The notes: generated by a model not told the origin, from the letters alone. A stretch of DNA of 64,000 bases from Dicyema japonicum (GCA_011109175.1 RDEW01000018.1:555304-619303); one strand, 5' to 3'. Counted from the first letter of the stretch, positions 25,150 to 37,177 are shown. A program made the numbers and translations.

Positions 25150-26800
25150 TAACAATCTTATGACATCGCTTATCTTTTTCGATCCTTTGCCATGTTCCGT
25201 AGCATATCTAGACCATCCTCATATTTAAGGCACTTTCCAATCCTGCTGATATCTTCATTTAGGATTACCGGCAGTGTAGTCCTCGGCCGGCCGCGGAAAC
25301 ACGAAACCTCTAAGACAAAATACTCCTCCATTGCTATGTTGGCAGGGGTCCCCATATCGTGGCGGAGTATATCTCCAAACAGCCTCCATTTTGAATCAGT
25401 AATATCACATGATATTGGCTCAGTTCCTGTTCTCTTGTAAAAGATTTCGGACGGCATTTTGAAAAAGCTTCGGGAAGAAAGGAGTGCTCAGAGATGATTT
25501 GTGAAAAAATTCAACTTTTCGAGTTCCTGCCCTGTACATGCCCATGTACCGGCATTATATAATAGGATTGGCCTCACTAGGGCATTGTATAGTCTCATTC
25601 GAGTTTTAGAGTCAAGCTTTTGCAGAAGCTAGGTCTTCTTCATTTTGTTGAAAGCGACGTTAGCTAGTGTCTTCCTTCGTGTTATATCTTCGGTGTCACC
25701 GGAAAAGGGATCCTAGTTTTTTTGATCTACACCAGTGCTCCTCGGTCCTTTCCTCACTTCTTTTTAGCTCCGTGATTTCGGTTTCGTTTGTGTTTACTTT
25801 TAATGACCATTCAGCCATTTTATCAGGCATTTTCTCCAAAAGTGCAATTGACCTTCTTTGTTATTCGAAATAAAGTCCACGTCATCAGCATATGCTATTA
25901 TGCTCGTTCCTTCTCCGATATGAGGCTTCAAGTCTCGTAGAGCTGCCTCCAGATAAATAATAAACAAAATCGGGAATAAAGGATCTCCTTGAGGGGTACC
26001 AATTGTCGTTTCAAGTGTCCTCGATAGAGCTTTCCCAGTCCTGGCCATCCTAACCGTTGAGCCCTCCAAGAAGTGCTCCAGTATTTGCAGCAGCTTATTC
26101 CTGTTGACTTTGAATTTCAATCCCCAGAATGGTTTGAACAGTCGCACTTTTCCGTTTGTGGCTCCATATAACATCTGACGTTGATCTCTTTTTGCGGAAG
26201 CCACTTTGATAAGCCGACAGGTAAGACTCTAAGCGTCCCTCCATTCTTTAAAGCGCAATATTGGCTAGTATCTTCCGCAATGTGTTGGTTAAGACCACTG
26301 GACTTAGGTTCTCAACTTTCCCCGCTTTTTTGTTTGGCTTCTGTACTGGTATCAATAGTCCTTCTCCTAGTGGCAAGGTGGTTTTTTTACTGTACGTTTA
26401 GTTTAAATTTCAGACAATTATCGTGTATAGTCTTTGCGTTCCATATTTGAAAAATTCACAATTTAAGCCATCTGGGCCGGGACTCTTATTGTCTTTCAGA
26501 TTGAAACTTGCTGTCATCATTTCTTTCAAAGTAATTTCTTTGTATAATTTTCCCTGTTCCGTGTTAATTGTGAGTTTTTTTGATATTTTTTATACGAATT
26601 GTGCTTCATAATAGTCTGCTATAAGTTCTGCAACTTCTGTTGGTTAGCAATATGTTTTCCTTCTTCATCTCGTAAAGTCAGTTTTCCTTGGTAGTTTTCC
26701 GATTTGTCCGACAGCTTCATAAAACTTCGCATTGTCTCTAAGGCTTTCGATTTTCTCCATTTTAGTTATTGTAATATATCGTAATAGTTTGTTGATTTTA
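25150..26800 (-). mobile_element. RTE-like LINE, 3' half (RT and C-terminus)
   Basis: On the minus strand from about 26800: AKFYEA-type linker (DNAKFYEAVGQI frame, nucleotides shared with 41395-41516), LSPVVLTNTLRKILANIAL (about 26300), TTIGTPQGDPLFPILFIIYL (about 25985), the catalytic IIAYADDVDFISNN (about 25890), and a C-terminal RWRLFGDILRHDMGTPANIAM...GRPRTTLP (about 25170-25400). Frames are broken. The endonuclease half is absent here but present, in the same family, at 40186-41516. Confidence 0.7.
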
Positions 26801-26993
26801 TATTTCCTGTTCAATTATGTAATTTCATTATTTTTTGTCTCTGCGTAAAATATTTTTTTACTTGCGCACAAAATTCAAATATCCTTTTATTTTTATGTAA
26901 TGTAAATTTTTCTGCTGCGACTCTAATCAACTGATTTAATCCAGAATGGAGCTCTTCGAGTCGAGTATAAATGTGATAATGAATTGATTTTTT

Positions 26994-27615
26994 AAAGCCT
27001 TTTCACGAGAGTCATAATATGTCACATGGGCGGCCCGTAACGCATGGGCAGCCTGTTACATTTTTTCGACCTTGAAAAGGTCTTTTGATTATCCGACATT
27101 TAATTTTGTATATCCGATTTATATCGTGAATTTGATAGATAAAAAATTCGAAAGGAGAAATATCGACTGTATTAATGAGTAGACTAAAAAAAGTTACTTA
27201 AATTTAATTTTTTGCGGTTAATAAATCATTTATAAAATTAATTGAAGTTAATCTTGGTTCAAAGTTAGTTATGGACTCTCTCTTAAACCAATGTAACAGG
27301 CAGCCCATAGGTATCGCTTGGCCATATTTATAGCTCCGCATAGGAAGGAAACACACTTTATTTAAGTAAAGAACAGTTGATTTTAACTAATCGTAGAACC
27401 AAGGAATGGTCTTCACTTCTTTTTTCTTTTTCTTGTGTGTGGGTCCTTTCTAGACAATCCAGTTCCGCAGTGAGTATCCACTGATGACTGCGTCACTCGT
27501 TAAACCCTTTTAGCATTGTAGATGCGTGGAACCTTCCACCAGGTGAACAGCAGCGAGAATCAACACGTAACCTAGGTCATTTTAGCCTGACACCTAACCA
27601 CTACGCCACCGGCTG
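26994..27615 (-). mobile_element. SINE1 copy interrupted by a MITE
   Basis: tRNA-like head at 27615 (cagccggtggcgtagtgg with cctaggttacgtgttgatt degraded B box), body to 27330, and 3' end aaagccttttcacgagagtcata at 26994-27016. The 51726 copy shows these two parts joined as gagagccatagtattttatagctcc; here about 310 bp carrying a MITE separates them. Oriented 5' to 3' toward lower coordinates. Confidence 0.7.
27044..27308. mobile_element. MITE-like element nested in SINE1
   Basis: Terminal inverted repeats atgggcagcctgttacatt (27044-27062) and aatgtaacaggcagcccat (27290-27308) match at 18 of 19 positions. About 265 bp, no ORF, AT-rich interior. Inserted in the 3' part of a SINE1 copy, and therefore younger than it. 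Target duplication not clear. Confidence 0.6.
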
Positions 27616-28439
27616 AATAGCGTTTGTATAATTCCATAACGTTAAAAAAACTAATTATATCACATACGGCGTCTTACTTTTCGAAATAGTATTTTACAGC
27701 AGCAAACCAACTACACCATCTAAAAATTATTCCAGTTAATGCCTGTAGTAGCAACATCTGAGGACATCTGATATCTCTGAAAAGATATCTAGATTTATTC
27801 ATTGTTGATGAATTGTAAAGCATACATCTTAGATACATATTGATTTACTATTCTTTGATATGACAGTAAATCTATCACGTTTTATTGATTACGGTTAAAA
27901 AATTATAGCATTTATTATTTTATAACATTTGTAGCATTTATAAGACAGAAAATAAATAAATTAAAAATTATACTTTTAAATTATTCAGAAAAATTAAAAA
28001 AAATTATTCAGATTAAAATATGATCAAAAATATTTATTTCATAATATCATTTAAATGGCTCTATTGATCAGTTTTGAAGAAAACACCTCGATCTATAGTT
28101 CTTTAGCAGAAATTCGAGAACCATCCGGAAAATCGTGGGATCTCTGACAGATCAGTCTAAGAGAATCCGGAAGTTACTAAAAGCTGAGATTACTTAGTTG
28201 GCTTTTACATTTTCCTTATTTTTTGGGTTTCATATTCTCCTCAAGAAAGATATATCTAAAATCCTCCATAAGACTAACTCACACAATGTCGCATCAGATG
28301 GTTCCCTGTATACAAAAGTTCGCGTATCAAATGTCTCATGAGTCAAAGAAGGGGTACGAGAGGTTTGATCCACATCGAAGAGATGAAGACATCATACCTA
28401 GTAAAGAATCCCTTTATGCTCTTTTCATTCTTTAATTCT
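27616..28439. other. Gene-free stretch
   Basis: AT-rich intergenic DNA. Short open frames (for example 28223-28435) show no conserved motif and no local intron pattern. Confidence 0.35.
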
Positions 28440-28665
28440 TAATAGGCGTTATGTGATCCCCCTATCCAAAGAGACAACCAATGTCTGGTCGACATACAAA
28501 AAAAGATTTTATTTTTCCCTATCCACCGGATGGGTTTCGTAATGGGGATATAGTGGATGAGATGCTCGGAAAGGATACGTTACACTCTTACGGTGGAACT
28601 GGGATCACTTAGTTAGTCATGGACTCTCTCTTAAACCAGGTGATCCTGGTACAATTATAATTCAC
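28440..28665 (+). mobile_element. SINE3 copy with 3' stem-loop tail
   Basis: Core (ttatgtgatccccctatcc, accaatgtctggtcgacat) followed by tail gggatcacttagttagtca...ccaggtgatcctgg. Stem GGATCAC (28602-28608) pairs perfectly with GTGATCC (28640-28646). The tail resembles that of the LINE at 38930-40140 rather than that of SINE3a copies. Confidence 0.6.
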
Positions 28666-28689
28666 ATTCCAATTAAAAACTTATATTCT

Positions 28690-31600
28690 TCCCGTCGCTT
28701 GTGCCACCCCCGGATGATCCGGTCTGTTATTCTTTTCCACGCACTTTTCGAGATTGCGATTTTAGGAGGCTGTCTATATCAGGCATGTCAAATACATAAC
28801 ATAACATTTTTTTATTAAAAACAAAGACATAGCGATAATTATGGGGGATTACGTTATTAAAATCCTGCCGTGAGGCCTGGATTCTTTCGCAGTTTTACCC
28901 CCTTTAGCTTCACAGTATTTTCTGAATAAACGTTTCATCCACTTTGGTGTTCAGAGAAAACCTCAATCCGTTCCACTACCAAGCTCCTTACTGACTTGAT
29001 CAGGTTTCTTCTTCATCTAGTGGTTCCTCATCCCTTTTATGAAGGGCCAGCTTGATTGCCATCTTCCTCGTCTTATTCAAAAGATTGATTATTCCTTCTC
29101 TTTTGGGCGAAAAAATACCATCCTTCACATCCGTAGACAAGAGAGGGCATAATAATTCTTTCAAAAATAAAGGGGTATAATAATTCTTTCAAAAATAAAC
29201 GTCTTCTTCTTCAAATTGAATTTTTGTAGACACACAAGTGCTTGGTAAGCTTTTTTTCATTTTGATACCTTCAACATAATATCCTCTACATCCAAAACAG
29301 ACACCCAAATAACGCAATTGATCAACATTGCTGATACCACTCAATGTGTACTCTTATTGAAAAAACTTTCTATAATATGAAATTCTTATGGCTTTTGACT
29401 TTTCCATAAAGACTTATACCACGGACTTACACCGCCAGAGAATTTCTTCCAAAAATCCACGTAATCTTCCCCCCAACACTACCGGATTTTTCGAGATGTC
29501 TGATATCAGTATGTCGTCCGCGTAAATAATCACATTAGTACTAGGTTCCTAGGAGCCGGAAAATCTCTCATAAATATATTAAATAGCAGAGGAATCAAGG
29601 CTGATCCTTGTGGCACTCCCATCTTCATAACAATCTCTTCAGAAGTAAATCCTCTACATCTCACATATGATTTTCTACCTGTCAGAAGATTTCTTAACCA
29701 ATTAAGTAAAAGTTTTGGGATTCCAGCCTCGAATAGCTGACAAAACAGTGTGTCATGCCAGACACTATCGAAGGCCTTTGATATACGACACTCAGCTGAA
29801 ATTTGAAATTCTGGCCTTCTCAATCTCAGAGTTCAAGATGAAAAAACAATCTCCACATGATTTCCCTGGACGAATGCCCCATTGTTCCTTGCTGAGAAAA
29901 TTCCGTGATTCGATATGACGTGTGAGTCTTGTATAGATCAGCCTCTCCATGATTTTTGAAATTGAGTTTATTAGACTAATAGGTCTATAGCCCAAAGGAT
30001 CCGTCATCGATTTTCCTGGATTTGGGATCATCCAAATAATGGAATCCTTCCAAGCTTGAAGTACATATCCCATATTGAGACTTGGCTCAAATAGGTAACA
30101 GAGGACCTCAAAAAGGCAATTTGGACCCTCCTTTAATAACTTAAGCAGTATCCCGTCCATTCCAGGAGCTTTATTTAGCACTACATAATAGTTTGTTTCA
30201 CCTTTTCTTTAATAATTATCTCCATGGGTCATGTCCCAAAATGCTCTTCTAGAATTTTCATACTTGAAAGAGATTCTTCGGACACTAGATCCTATGGATC
30301 AATCCCTTGAATATTCTCGAGCAGCTCCCGATAGGCATTAGGAACATCCGCCTCGGTGACAACACTGCCATTGGATTTCTTCAAATTAATAACATATGAT
30401 TTAGATCCAGGAGTTACAAGTCTCCGATAAGACTTCCAGAATGTTGGGTTATTGGGGTCCAACCTTCCTGCTTCAGTCTCCATTTCTTATTGACTTCTTT
30501 AAATAAAAAAATCTATAATCTTCTGAGTATTTCGTATTCTTTAGAAATTCTCGGTCCAAATAATCCAGACACCGTCTTAACTTTGTCCGAAAGCGATTTC
30601 GTTTAAATTTCTAGTTTGATGTGGGCAGGGACAGCAGCTTTAGGAGAAAACAGGTTTCGCAAAGCAATGTAAATATTCTTCCATAGCACTCACAATGTTT
30701 GCGCTGACATAGTCCACATCACCGGGCAACAACATAAAGTCGATAAAAAAAGTTTATCCGTCATGAAAGTCCTGTTATGACTCCAAATGACATTATTAGT
30801 ATCAATTTTCAGTCCACACAATTAATAAGAGTCTTCGAATACATTCCCCAATGGTAATCCACAATCGTTTACAGCAAACGTCCACAGAGGTAAATTCACA
30901 ATTAGTGTTCCATATGACTTGGGGTCTTCGAGTGTATAGATGTCGACGATAAGACAAGAGATGTTCCTGTGCCGGCAGCAGATCCTTCCTTCCATCTTAT
31001 ATCTACAGACGAAAAGCCCTCTAGGATGAAATCTACCCCTTTTCTGATTTAGTCTCGTTAACGACGACAATATCAGCCTCCTCGGCTTTCATCAGAAATG
31101 CCAGTTCATTATGCCTTTTCCTAATGGATCTGGCATTCACCAGCATTATTTTTATATTCCTTGCTTTCAATAAATTTTCAGGTGGCTTAGCCTCTTCAGA
31201 ACTAGTGCCACCACATCCAGTAAATCCACATTTGCCTTGGAACATTCGTGGTGGACCCTGGAGATGATGAAAGTCATCTTTGGAGCCATTATCAGTTAGG
31301 TTCGCGATTTTTTCCATACTGAGTGGGCCATCCTTCTTATTCTTATTCAGTCAATTTTTCTTGATGGCTATTAGTTCGGCGGGCGCGCAATTCCTGGGTA
31401 GCAGACTTTGCCACCGGGCAACCTCCATAACACGCGAGTGACCAGTTGATGCACTTCCTCTCCGATCTTCTTTTAGGAAAGATAATTTCTCATTCCGTGC
31501 TCCTCCCACAAATCAGGCATTTCTCCTTTTCAATGCATCGAGATGCAACGTGGTCAAATTTCTGGCATCTGAAACATCTGATTGGAGAGTCTTGGTACCA

Positions 31601-31835
31601 TTCACATCTGATTTTCTGGAAACCAACATGTAATCCAGATCTTATGAGAGTATTAGCCTCAGCTCTCGATTTGACGGTCAATTTCCCAACACTATAGATG
31701 ACTTTTCGCTTAGGATCAGATTTAGCGTTCTCCTCAGTGTTCTTTTCCAAGGACTTTTCAACACTTTGGTCAGACACGAACTTTTTCTTTACAATAATAT
31801 TCTTTCTTGGTGCTTTTCTCACAACAGGCATTACC
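28690..31835 (-). mobile_element. LINE family B (Jockey/CR1-like), near full length, inactive
   Basis: Two-ORF LINE read on the minus strand. ORF1 (31831-31490) has a gag-like zinc knuckle CFRCQKFDHVASRC (C-x2-C-x4-H-x4-C) followed by CLICG. ORF2 begins with an AP-type endonuclease (IMLVNARSIRKRHNELAFLM...VNETK, about 31150) and continues to RT: NKAPGMDGILLKLLK, YRPISLINSISKIMERLI, AFDSVWHDTL, GVPQGSALIPLLFNIFM, and YADDILISD near 29520. Frames break several times, as at 29530 and 30181-30290. The zinc knuckle would bind the RNA in the particle, the endonuclease nicks target DNA, and the RT copies from the nick. Confidence 0.8.
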
Positions 31836-31899
31836 TACAACAAGACCAATCTCTCAATCTCAAACACGCGACCCGCACAAAGTATTGTTATATAGTCGA

Positions 31900-32990
31900 C
31901 GACAATGGAAGCTTATCCTTCTCGTCATTAGAATGAGATCACCAGTGGATTCCTGTCAATGGCATCAAATTGACAAGTCGCGGTTATGGGCGTTCTACGT
32001 GTCAAAAGACGTTCATACGCTTAAATTTTAAGCTCGCCCTTATTTACGAGGATTCCCTGAACAACAAAACTATCCTTTGAGTGCCTCCACGTGTCTAGCT
32101 ATTGCTCAAGAAATTCACCGGACAAATCATTGTGGACAAAGTGGAATCGAGGTGGCCGACAAATTAGAAGAAATTTTTATGGATTATGGGCCTGTAGATC
32201 CCTGCAATCAGATAACGGCACCAAGGACGGTAGGTGTTTATCTGTATCAGAGATATCGAGGGATTCGGGATTCAATACTATTGTGGAGAATACTGTTAAA
32301 GTAACAAAACCAGACGTTCAAGACAACACCGATACATTTAATAAAGGTTCTTTGTCTTTAATTTTACAAAATATGATTTCAAATTAATTTTCCGAGGGTC
32401 GATCTGAATACTCCTACAAAATAATTATTTATTTATTAACCCCGGATACACCGAGAAAGAAGTTAAAGTAAACAACTAATTAAGTGTATCCAGTTTCCAC
32501 TTCTACAGAAACAGAGTCCATCCGGAATCAGCGTAAGAGGAAAAAGACGTCCATACTTGCAGTTGTGGATACCTCTCCAGTGGAGTGGGGAAGAGCAAAT
32601 GATCCTTTTTCGTGCCGGCCTGGCACTGGGCGTCACCTAGACAGGTGGATCACATGACGCCACTCTATTAGGAAGAGAGAGGAGGACCTACAAAAGAATG
32701 AATAGTAATATGGGAGTGCATGATCAAATATGAATTAAACATTGGAGATATTGTATTAAATTTATAGATTAACCAACAAGATTGATATGGAGAGTGAATT
32801 GAAGCTTATGAAGAGAAAACAAATGGACAATAAAGGGGAGTGCATCGGATACGTCGTTCAAAATAGTGAAGGTTCAGTTACGAAACTCCATTCTAAACGG
32901 CCTATAAATTTAACTAAGATTAGTTTTTGTCTCTGAAAAAATTGATTAATTTTATTTTTTGACAATTGATTGACATTGATGAAGTATCTT
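31900..32990 (+). mobile_element. Ty3/gypsy-type integrase remnant, copy A
   Basis: Pieces of a retroviral-type integrase: EVADKLEEIFMDYGP (about 32150) and, one frame over, LQSDNGTK (the second catalytic Asp region), then a diverged YRGI block shared with the copy at 42990. A 3' coding end (SEGSVTKLHSKRP) is shared with 43385-43440. A SINE3a insertion (32425-32692) splits it, and a large part of the core is deleted. No LTR, gag or RT is visible beside it. Confidence 0.5.
32425..32692 (-). mobile_element. SINE3a copy, 5'-truncated, inside integrase remnant A
   Basis: Nearly identical to copies at 45298 and 55677 read in reverse: tail tattaaccccGGATACACcgagaaag...GTGTATCCagtttcc and core ctggcactgggcgtcacc. 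The 5' head is missing. A short duplication cctacaaaa flanks it (left near 32412, right near 32687), consistent with target-primed insertion. Confidence 0.7.
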
Positions 32991-33439
32991 TTGGTGTCGA
33001 CTTTGGCTCGCGAAATAATAAATTGTATCTTGCGGAATCGTGCCGGGAATTATATTGTATTTGTAAAACACTACACAAACTGTAAATTATATAAAAATGA
33101 GAATAGTGCAAACTATTTAGTTAATTCTCATTTGAATGTGAAATGGTATCATTTCTTGAAGGAGAGTTAAGCCCACCCTCTTCAGATTTTTTCAATTTAC
33201 GTCACACGTCCTTCTATTGTTCTTAGTGGACAAATTTTCGTAATCTTCAACAGTGGATTTGGCAGAAAGAAGCTCTAATCTTATTTCTGTTAAACTATTG
33301 GTTGGTACCGTTGGATCAATTCTGAGGAAATGTCAAGGATTAAGAATCTCCCCTTCATTGTATCTTCTAAGGGTTAAGAATGCACATCGAATATAGATCA
33401 TTGTTGCTGCTTTAAGTACGATCTTTAACAGCCAACATA

Positions 33440-33720
33440 GGTATTTTTATGTTATGTTTCCAACTTCTCAAGCTTGGGTTAATAACTTATCTTCTATAAT
33501 TTATGGATCTTTTTTACATTAAAAAAACAATTCAAACCAGATTTTGTTAAAATTAATCCTTGTTGGTCCATCAATAAGGATAGGGAAAGTTTAGCTCTTC
33601 TTCCAAATACCATAACGTCGTCGGCGAGCCACATGACAGTAACAAATATTAGCAATCTCTTATAAACATCCACCATACTAACGCCATCGATAAAACTCAA
33701 AATGCAGTCTATCAAACTTA
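33440..33720 (-). mobile_element. R4-like RT fragment
   Basis: The minus frame reads FVTVMWLADDVMVFGRRAK...LTKSGLNCFFN, an RT block around the xADD catalytic motif with the downstream KC-like segment. Short and isolated. Confidence 0.45.
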
Positions 33721-33844
33721 AAATTCTAAATTTTAACGATTTTCTTACTTTTTCTTATTTTATTAAGTCTTTATTTAATTTTTAAAAAATAAAATCAATA
33801 ATTTTTTTATTTGAATGACAATTATTTAACAAAGAAACAAATGT

Positions 33845-33965
33845 TAGTTGAGGAAGCCGGCTGCGTGAATCGCGAACGAGTTCCCTCGGAGTATGGCCAT
33901 TCCAATCTTTTGTCTCAGCCATAACCCTTCTCGTTGATCCTTTTATTAGAAAAAATGAAAATTTC
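33845..33965 (-). CDS. Terminal exon of a small Sm-G-like protein (partial)
   Basis: After an acceptor (ctaataaaag) the minus frame reads REGLWLRQKIGMAILRGNSF and ends 11 codons later with TAA. IGMxxxRGNS plus a short C-terminus is the Sm2 motif wording of SmG, the small ring protein of spliceosomal snRNPs. A paralogous exon is present as a retrocopy at 46465-46621. The two differ mostly at third codon positions, which shows that this is real protein-coding sequence. The upstream exons are not resolved; a 33-nt intron is possible. Assignment to SmG rests on this single motif. Confidence 0.45.
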
Positions 33966-34106
33966 AGGATACAAAAATTAGAAATGACGGTTAATTTAAG
34001 TTCATAGGGACTGCGGATTCGTACATTGTTTTAATGTAAATTAACTATGGAGCACTTTTAAAAAATAAATCTTGGGAAAATACTTTTTAAACTAGATAAA
34101 AGAAAA

Positions 34107-34179
34107 AGCCTGATACGGGGCTCGAACCCGTGACCCTCGGATTAAAAGTCCGATGCTCTACCGACTGAGCTAACCAGGC
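34107..34179 (-). tRNA. tRNA-Lys (anticodon TTT)
   Basis: A full cloverleaf on the minus strand: acceptor GCCTGGT/ATCAGGC (one G-U pair), D arm GCTC...GAGC, anticodon stem-loop CGGACTTTTAATCCG with anticodon TTT, and T arm ACGGGTTCGAGCCCCGT. The internal A box (TAGCTCAGTCGG) and B box (GGTTCGAGCC) match the consensus. No intron. The base after the acceptor is the first T of a TTTTT terminator, so the discriminator would be U, unusual for tRNA-Lys. Confidence 0.95.
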
Positions 34180-34239
34180 ATTTGAGAGATAATTATTACA
34201 TCTAGGAATCAACATTGTGAGTTCCTCAAACACATGATC

Positions 34240-35345
34240 GCATCGAGTGGTTTTTTCCTTTCAGAGTTTTCAGTCACATAATCTACTTTCAGATTTCTCA
34301 ATAGCTGTTCCTAGATACTTCAGGGAACTCAATGTTGATTCCGCATATGAAATCTTGCTGATTTCCTTTTTCATTTCAACCGAAAACCTCATTGCATAGA
34401 TTTTTCTTCTGACAGTTTTAATCCTGGAGACCGCACCAGTATTTTATCTTTTCCATATACACATTTATTCTCCTCTCCAAGATCTTACTCGATCTCGACA
34501 TATCAGACAGTATCAATTGTTTGCGTTCCCATCTTTATATTCTCAGTGAATAGAGTGACTGCTGACTTCGGGAACATGTATTTAATCGATTTTCTCACAA
34601 CCATCCATGTATGTTTTTTAGTATTCCTTGTAGTTTTCTTTTGCATGTTGGACATTTACGTCCCTAGATGCGACAGCTATGACATCGGCATAGGAAAGTA
34701 GCATGTCATTATTATTCATAGGAACGGGGAGATCATTCAGAAACAAATTAAAGAGGATTGGTGAAAAAGGAGATCCCTGGGGTACACCATTTGGTAACAA
34801 TCTCGATCTGGAACCCTTGTTTCCGACGCACACTTTCCCTCGGCGTCCAGTAAGAAATTTGCTATCCACAACTTTAGTGGTACAGCAATTTTTGTCAAAA
34901 ATAATTTTTGTATGAGGATCTTCCTTGGGACAGAGTCGAATGCTTTTTGAATGTCGAGTGTACACGTGACAGATTTTTTCCTGTTTTGGCTTGTTCTTGT
35001 GTCCTTCAGTTATGAACTTCATTAGTGTTGTAAGGAAAGAGGTTGTTAATAATCCTTCCTTGAAGCCATGATAGAATGTAGGTTGTGGGAGAGAAAGGCG
35101 AATGAGTTTTAGGACCAGTTTCTCCAGGATTCTCGACATGACACATATAAGGAAGACTGGACTGTACGAGCCGGGATCGTTCTTCGGTCTTCCCGGTTTC
35201 AATATTGGACGAATTTTTGATAGTTTCCATAAAGTCGGTATGGTATTTATGTTTAGCGATGTGTTGTAGCTGATAGTCAATACATTTTATTGATGCTGGA
35301 CCCAAGTGTTTCAGCAGAATAAGAGGAATTCCGTCTGGGCCACAT
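34240..35345 (-). mobile_element. LINE (CR1/family A-like) RT fragment
   Basis: The minus frame from 35280 reads TLWKLSKIRPILKPGRPKND, RILEKLVLKLI, YHGFKEG, a broken AFD block, LPNGVPQGSPFSPILFNLFL (about 34770) and LLSYADVIAVASRD (about 34690; the second Asp of YADD is changed to V). The thumb region continues to about 34240. It lies directly upstream of the truncated MsrA gene and probably removed its 5' exons. Confidence 0.75.
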
Positions 35346-35413
35346 GAGTTTATAAGAAAATTGGAAATACTTTAAAATAAATATATTTTATAAAAAATAA
35401 TTATAATAAATTA

Positions 35414-36008
35414 TTGTATATTATTATATCAAAACATAGAGGAGATCATACTGAAACGATTGAAATTGAATTTGACCCTAATGTTGTTAATTACTCTCAA
35501 CTTTTGAATACGTTTTGGGAAAATCATGATTTTTCAGTTAAGAAGACAAATCAATACATGTCAGCCATTTTTACGTGTGATGACACTCAATATGCTCAAG
35601 CAATAGAGTCAAAGACTCAGCGTGTGGGACCAGTCACAACAATTGTAAAACCTGCCGAATATTTTTATATCGCTGAAAAGTAAATTTTTGTATTTATTAT
35701 AGTTATCATCAAAAATATTTTCTTCGTAGTAATAAACTAATATTCTCCAAATTGAATATGAATGACAAACAAATCATAGAATCACATTTAGCCTGCAGAA
35801 TTAATGGATATTTTAGTGATTACGGACAGAAAGCTAAATTTTTGGAGGTTTTGTTATTCATTGAGTTTAGGAATCTTATCAATTTGATTTGCCTAAATCT
35901 ACTTTAGATATGATTTATCAACGGATACCATCTTTTAATTTTTTTATTTCGTTTAATAAACCCGGGAACACCGAGAAAGAAAGACTAAAGAGTCAAACAG
36001 TTAGGTGA
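35414..36008 (+). CDS. Peptide methionine sulfoxide reductase MsrA, 5'-truncated
   Basis: C-terminal part of MsrA, which reduces methionine-S-sulfoxide in proteins. Seen: GDHTETIEIEFDPNVVNYSQ, LLNTFWENHD, QYMSAIF, then AEYFYIAENYHQKYFLR after a 23-nt intron (35680-35702), MNDKQIIESHLACRINGYFS, a second 23-nt intron (35848-35870), and ESYQFDLPKSTLDMIYQRIPS. The N-terminal half with the catalytic GCFWG cysteine is absent; a LINE RT fragment lies in its place. The original stop seems to have followed RIPS. A tail-only repeat inserted there extends the frame by about 24 codons of repeat sequence. As it stands the product could not be an active reductase, so it is probably a gene relic or an alternative exon set. 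Confidence 0.75.
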
Positions 36009-36032
36009 TCCCAGTCCCCGCAATAAATTGTG
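35953..36032 (-). repeat. Tail-only retroposed fragment in MsrA 3' end
   Basis: Minus strand: actGGGATCACCtaactg...ctttctttctcGGTGTTCCCgggtttatta. It contains only the 3' stem-loop and tail. Flanked by ggatacc-tctt-aatt on both sides (35928 and 36033), an imperfect target duplication. This is strong evidence that the stem-loop is the very 3' end of the parent element. Confidence 0.6.
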
Positions 36033-36049
36033 GATACCTTCTTAATTCA

Positions 36050-37170
36050 TTATTTATTTCGAAATGATGAAATTTGTGGTAAAATAATTACATTTTCTGA
36101 TGACGAATAAATAATTAATTATAACTTATTAATAATTAAAAATACTTACAAAATTATATTTCCTGTCCTAGCTGTTTCCGAATAAATACATTTCCATGTT
36201 AGCCCAAACCATTCCAGTAAGTGAATTGGGGCTAATAATTCATTATTTCTAATATTAATGTTACCATTTTATGTAAAAAGTCTAATAACAACCAAAATAG
36301 CGGCTTAATGAAGAGGCGCAAGTACTGCATATTCGTCAATATTTCTTGATAGGAATTTAACGTTTAACTTTAAAAACTTTATTAGCAAGGAAAATTAAAG
36401 AGGGAGTTATTTGGCCTCATGCCGCAAGTCCTGCAAACGCTTGGACTCTTCTCTGCGCTCTCAGACCCTTCTTATCGTTTATTCTGTGCTACAACATACG
36501 AGTCAATGATGGCATCTCTTTTTAGGTAGTTTTCCATCCTTTTTTCTGCTGCATCTCTTATCGCCATTACTAGCAAATTTTCATCTTCATCTAGCTTCTG
36601 TGTCAGGTCAAATAAAATCAATATATTCTTAAAGCGAAATGAATTTGGAGATATCAGGAACGCAACGTTAAATATGGGCGTTCTTAGAGATCAATTAGGT
36701 TAAGAAACCAGCCGATGATCATATGAAGAGTGAATACAATAAAAAGCTTTTTTGTAAAATTCATTTTCCATGCCTCGTTCTATCTGAATTACTGTCCATT
36801 TAGACTTTTCACAAATTTTATTTTATATTCCAAGTTTTAAAAGACATTTATTTTTATGTGCTAAACCACTAATAATTGGAATACCACAAAATACATGGGT
36901 GTAGTACAACTAATGTCTTTATCTCATTTTGAATATAAACCAAGACTTAATTCTAAATAGAGTTACGGGAGATATTGGAGACCCCAAGTTTCGAAATGAG
37001 GAAGTGTCGTCTGGGTTCGAATTCAATCTGGCCCAAATTGGGGAGGGGAACTTAGACAATAACTGTTTGTCTTGTGGAACAAGGAAATTATTAATTATTC
37101 TAGAATGTTCTTAATGATAAGCCATAAATTAATGTTTTATGGAAAAAAGATTTATCAAATTTCCAGTTTC
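36050..37170. other. Gene-free stretch
   Basis: AT-rich. A minus-strand frame near 36410-36590 (AIRDAAEKRMENYLKR..., then CRTCG) might be a retroelement gag remnant but is too short to assign. Otherwise nothing seen. Confidence 0.3.
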
Positions 37171-37177
37171 GATTTTT

